From contig CAKSLI010000011.1 in NCBI GenBank assembly GCA_934466475.1, positions 1 through 63,231 of the forward strand: a DNA stretch of 63,231 bases. Reading direction: 5' to 3'. The position numbers and the translations under genes were made by a program. Of this stretch, positions 61,622 to 63,231 are shown in pieces. Source of the DNA: an uncultured Oscillospiraceae bacterium. Its GTDB lineage: Bacteria > Bacillota > Clostridia > Oscillospirales > Ruminococcaceae. The notes under the pieces are model-generated. The model searched no databases, was not told the origin of the DNA, and saw only the letters and a list, made by a program, of their open reading frames with translations. The stretch's first letter is position 1, and each line of letters starts with the position of its first letter.

Positions 61622-62977
61622 TCAGTTGATTATGTCGGTGATATCGTGAAGCGCCAGGCGGCTTGATACGATTATCACCGCGTCATTTATCTGGAGGGTG
61701 TCGTGTCCGCGGGGGATCATCACCTTTTTGTCGCGGAGTATCGCGGCGATGAGCACGTTGGGCTTGAGCTTCAGCTCCATGAGCGGGGTGTCAAGCACCG
61801 CGGAGCGTTCCTTTATGATGAACTCTGCGGCTTCTGCCTTGCCCTTGATGATGTTGTAGAGGGTCTCCATATTGCTGCCGATGGAGCTCCTCATGGCGCG
61901 GACATAGCGCACGATGTTGTCCGAGGTGACGTTTTTCGGGTAAATCGTGGAATCAAGGTCGAGCTGATTTATCACGTTGTCGAATTCGATACGGTTTATC
62001 TTTGTGACGAGCTTGCAGTGGCTTGCGCTCTTGGCGAAAAGCGAGAGCAGGATATTTTCCTCGTCGAGATTCGTCAGGGCAACGAATGCCTCGGTGTGCT
62101 CCAGCCCGGATTCAAGCAGGATATTCTGGTCGCTGGCGTCACCGTTTATGATCGTCACGCCGTCAAGCATGGCGCAGAGCTCCTCGCAGCGTTTGGGATC
62201 CTTTTCGATTATCTTCACGGACATTCCCGAGCGCACCAGCTGCTCGCAGAGGTAGTGTCCGATCTCTCCGCCGCCTATTATCATTACGTCCTTGACGGAG
62301 TTCATTTTGTAGCGTATCTTCCGGAAGAATTCCGCCGCCTTGCGCGGTGCGGCGACAATGGAGATAACGTCCTTTTCCTCAAAGACGAAATCGCCCTTTG
62401 GAATGTAGGCGTCCTCTCCGCGCTCAACGGTGCAGACCAGTACGTCGCAGTGGAGCTTCGCGACTATATCCTTGACCGCGCAGCCTACGATCGGGCTGTT
62501 TTCCGGCACGCGGAATTTCAGGAGCTCCACCCGGCCCCTGCCGAATGTGTCTATCTTCATTGCGGACGGGAAGCGCAGGATACGCGCAATTTCCCGGGCG
62601 GCCTCCTGCTCAGGGTTTATTACCATGGCGAGCCCGAGCTCGTCCTTGAGGAATGCCGCTTCGGTGGAGTACTGCGGGCTCCTGACGCGGGCTATGGTCT
62701 GGCAGTTTCCGGCTTTCTTCGCTATCACGCAGCAGAGCAGATTCAGTTCATCGGAGCCGGTCACGGCTATCAGCAGGTCCGCGTGGTCTATCCCGGCTTC
62801 CTGCTGGATAAGGTGGGTGGCTCCGTTGCCGACTACGCCCATTACGTCATAGCGGCTGGATACATCGTTGACCTTTTCCGGGACGGTATCTATGACGGTT
62901 ATGTTGTTTCCCTCGTCATTGAGCTGCTCGGCAAGCGCCTGTCCGACCTTGCCGCAGCCTACTATAATTATATTCAA
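61622..62977 (-). CDS. trkA: Trk system potassium regulatory protein TrkA
   Basis: A 451-residue cytoplasmic NAD(H)-binding regulator with two RCK-N plus RCK-C (TrkA-C) units. First Rossmann motif IIIVGCGKVGQALAEQL, second VMIIGGGEIGHYLCEQL, with conserved acidic residues (ITVIDTVPEKV). It starts with TTG at 62977, seven bases after AAGGAG. trkH follows. No convincing -10/-35 pair was found in the repeat-rich DNA upstream. Confidence 0.95.
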   Translation of the reverse strand: MNIIIVGCGKVGQALAEQLNDEGNNITVIDTVPEKVNDVSSRYDVMGVVGNGATHLIQQEAGIDHADLLIAVTGSDELNLLCCVIAKKAGNCQTIARVRSPQYSTEAAFLKDELGLAMVINPEQEAAREIARILRFPSAMKIDTFGRGRVELLKFRVPENSPIVGCAVKDIVAKLHCDVLVCTVERGEDAYIPKGDFVFEEKDVISIVAAPRKAAEFFRKIRYKMNSVKDVMIIGGGEIGHYLCEQLVRSGMSVKIIEKDPKRCEELCAMLDGVTIINGDASDQNILLESGLEHTEAFVALTNLDEENILLSLFAKSASHCKLVTKINRIEFDNVINQLDLDSTIYPKNVTSDNIVRYVRAMRSSIGSNMETLYNIIKGKAEAAEFIIKERSAVLDTPLMELKLKPNVLIAAILRDKKVMIPRGHDTLQINDAVIIVSSRLALHDITDIIN

Positions 62978-63015
62978 TGCTATTCTCCTTTTTCTGAAAG
63001 AGGTTCTCTATATAC

Positions 63016-63091
63016 ATAAGGTAACCTCTAAAAACCTCCTTCACGGCAGATTTCTATGCCAAAGGGAAACGCTGAATAAAACAAAATCGAC
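63016..63091. repeat. Right copy of 76-bp window-end inverted repeat
   Basis: Exact reverse complement of bases 1-76. It lies upstream of trkA, while the left copy lies downstream of the GH59 gene; neither has a coding function. Confidence 0.9.
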
Positions 63092-63231
63092 ACGTTCAAA
63101 CGCGAAACTCACGCGTCTGATTTTGTTACGCTTCGCTATATTCAGCGTATCCCGTATCATCTGCTTCGTTGTCAAACCTTGAAATACATACAGTATTACT
63201 GCGGTTTGACGCCTAGCATCTGATATAAGTC
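63070..63231. repeat. Hairpin-rich repeat block at the right window edge
   Basis: A first structure pairs CGCTGAATA (63070-63078) with TATTCAGCG (63142-63150) around CAAAATC/GATTTTG. A second has the family core: TATCA (63155-63159) with TGATA (63221-63225), then TCTGCTTCGTTG, an inner stem TCAAACC (63172-63178) with GGTTTGA (63203-63209), and CCTAGCATC. The block runs off the window. Confidence 0.65.

Noticed and set aside
1..63231. Prophage or integrative element.
   Set aside because: No integrase, transposase, relaxase, phage or tRNA attachment gene was found; nearly all genes are chromosomal housekeeping or metabolic genes.

Overview
The window is a 63 kb, GC-rich (by eye well above 50%) segment of chromosome from a low-copy-repeat Firmicute. 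Gene order and protein signatures point to the Oscillospirales / Ruminococcus-like gut clostridia: infC-rpmI-rplT, plsX-rnc-(radical SAM)-smc-ftsY, rdgB-yhbY-nadD-yqeK-rsfS, recA-recX-rimO-pgsA, a T-box leader, plant- and glycan-directed glycoside hydrolases (GH59 and GH74) and several AraC regulators. This assignment is inferred from gene content, not from a search.

Layout. 1-3.8 kb: minus-strand GH59 galactosidase and an AraC regulator, followed by a candidate small RNA. 4-6.5 kb: a vanW-dltA-dltC-like cell-envelope operon behind five 11-bp-phased repeats typical of PhoB/OmpR-type operators. 6.6-14.2 kb: GH74 xyloglucanase lipoprotein, a convergent diguanylate cyclase with a sugar-binding-protein-like sensor, and a divergent MBOAT-DHHW pair. 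14.3-18.5 kb: DAHP synthase, a partial duplication of its 3' end, a T-box, an unknown membrane/TPR protein, a Nudix protein and tyrS. 18.6-28.9 kb: a long plus-strand run of membrane protein, lipoprotein, response regulator, histidine kinase, DUF1385, prmC, recA, recX, rimO and pgsA. 29-31.4 kb: feoAB (minus). 31.6-36.2 kb: serC-serA and a membrane c-di-GMP phosphodiesterase. 36.2-38.5 kb: L20-type leader with infC-rpmI-rplT and an rRNA methyltransferase. 38.6-58.9 kb: a dense housekeeping stretch from topA to hisC, including rpsU, which is only 57 codons. 59-63 kb (minus): AraC, trkH, trkA.

The most unusual signal is intergenic. A family of hairpin-rich elements (about 105-190 bp) occurs at about 8.9, 31.7, 59.0, 60.1 and 63.1 kb. 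The first four share ends resembling CAGRCTGTCGAAAAA; four of the five (all but 8.9 kb) share an internal core with covarying stems. At 8.9 and 59.0 kb the element sits inside what was once a single bidirectional terminator between convergent genes. The whole hairpin (25 and 26 bp) is duplicated on both sides, so each copy keeps one of the two U-tracts. The two ends of the window also carry a 76-bp perfect inverted repeat.

Functionally the window combines central translation, replication and repair genes with a thinner accessory layer: polysaccharide degradation (GH59, GH74), c-di-GMP turnover (one synthase, one phosphodiesterase), envelope decoration (DltA/DltC-like, MBOAT, DHHW), ferrous iron and potassium uptake, and aromatic, serine and histidine biosynthesis.
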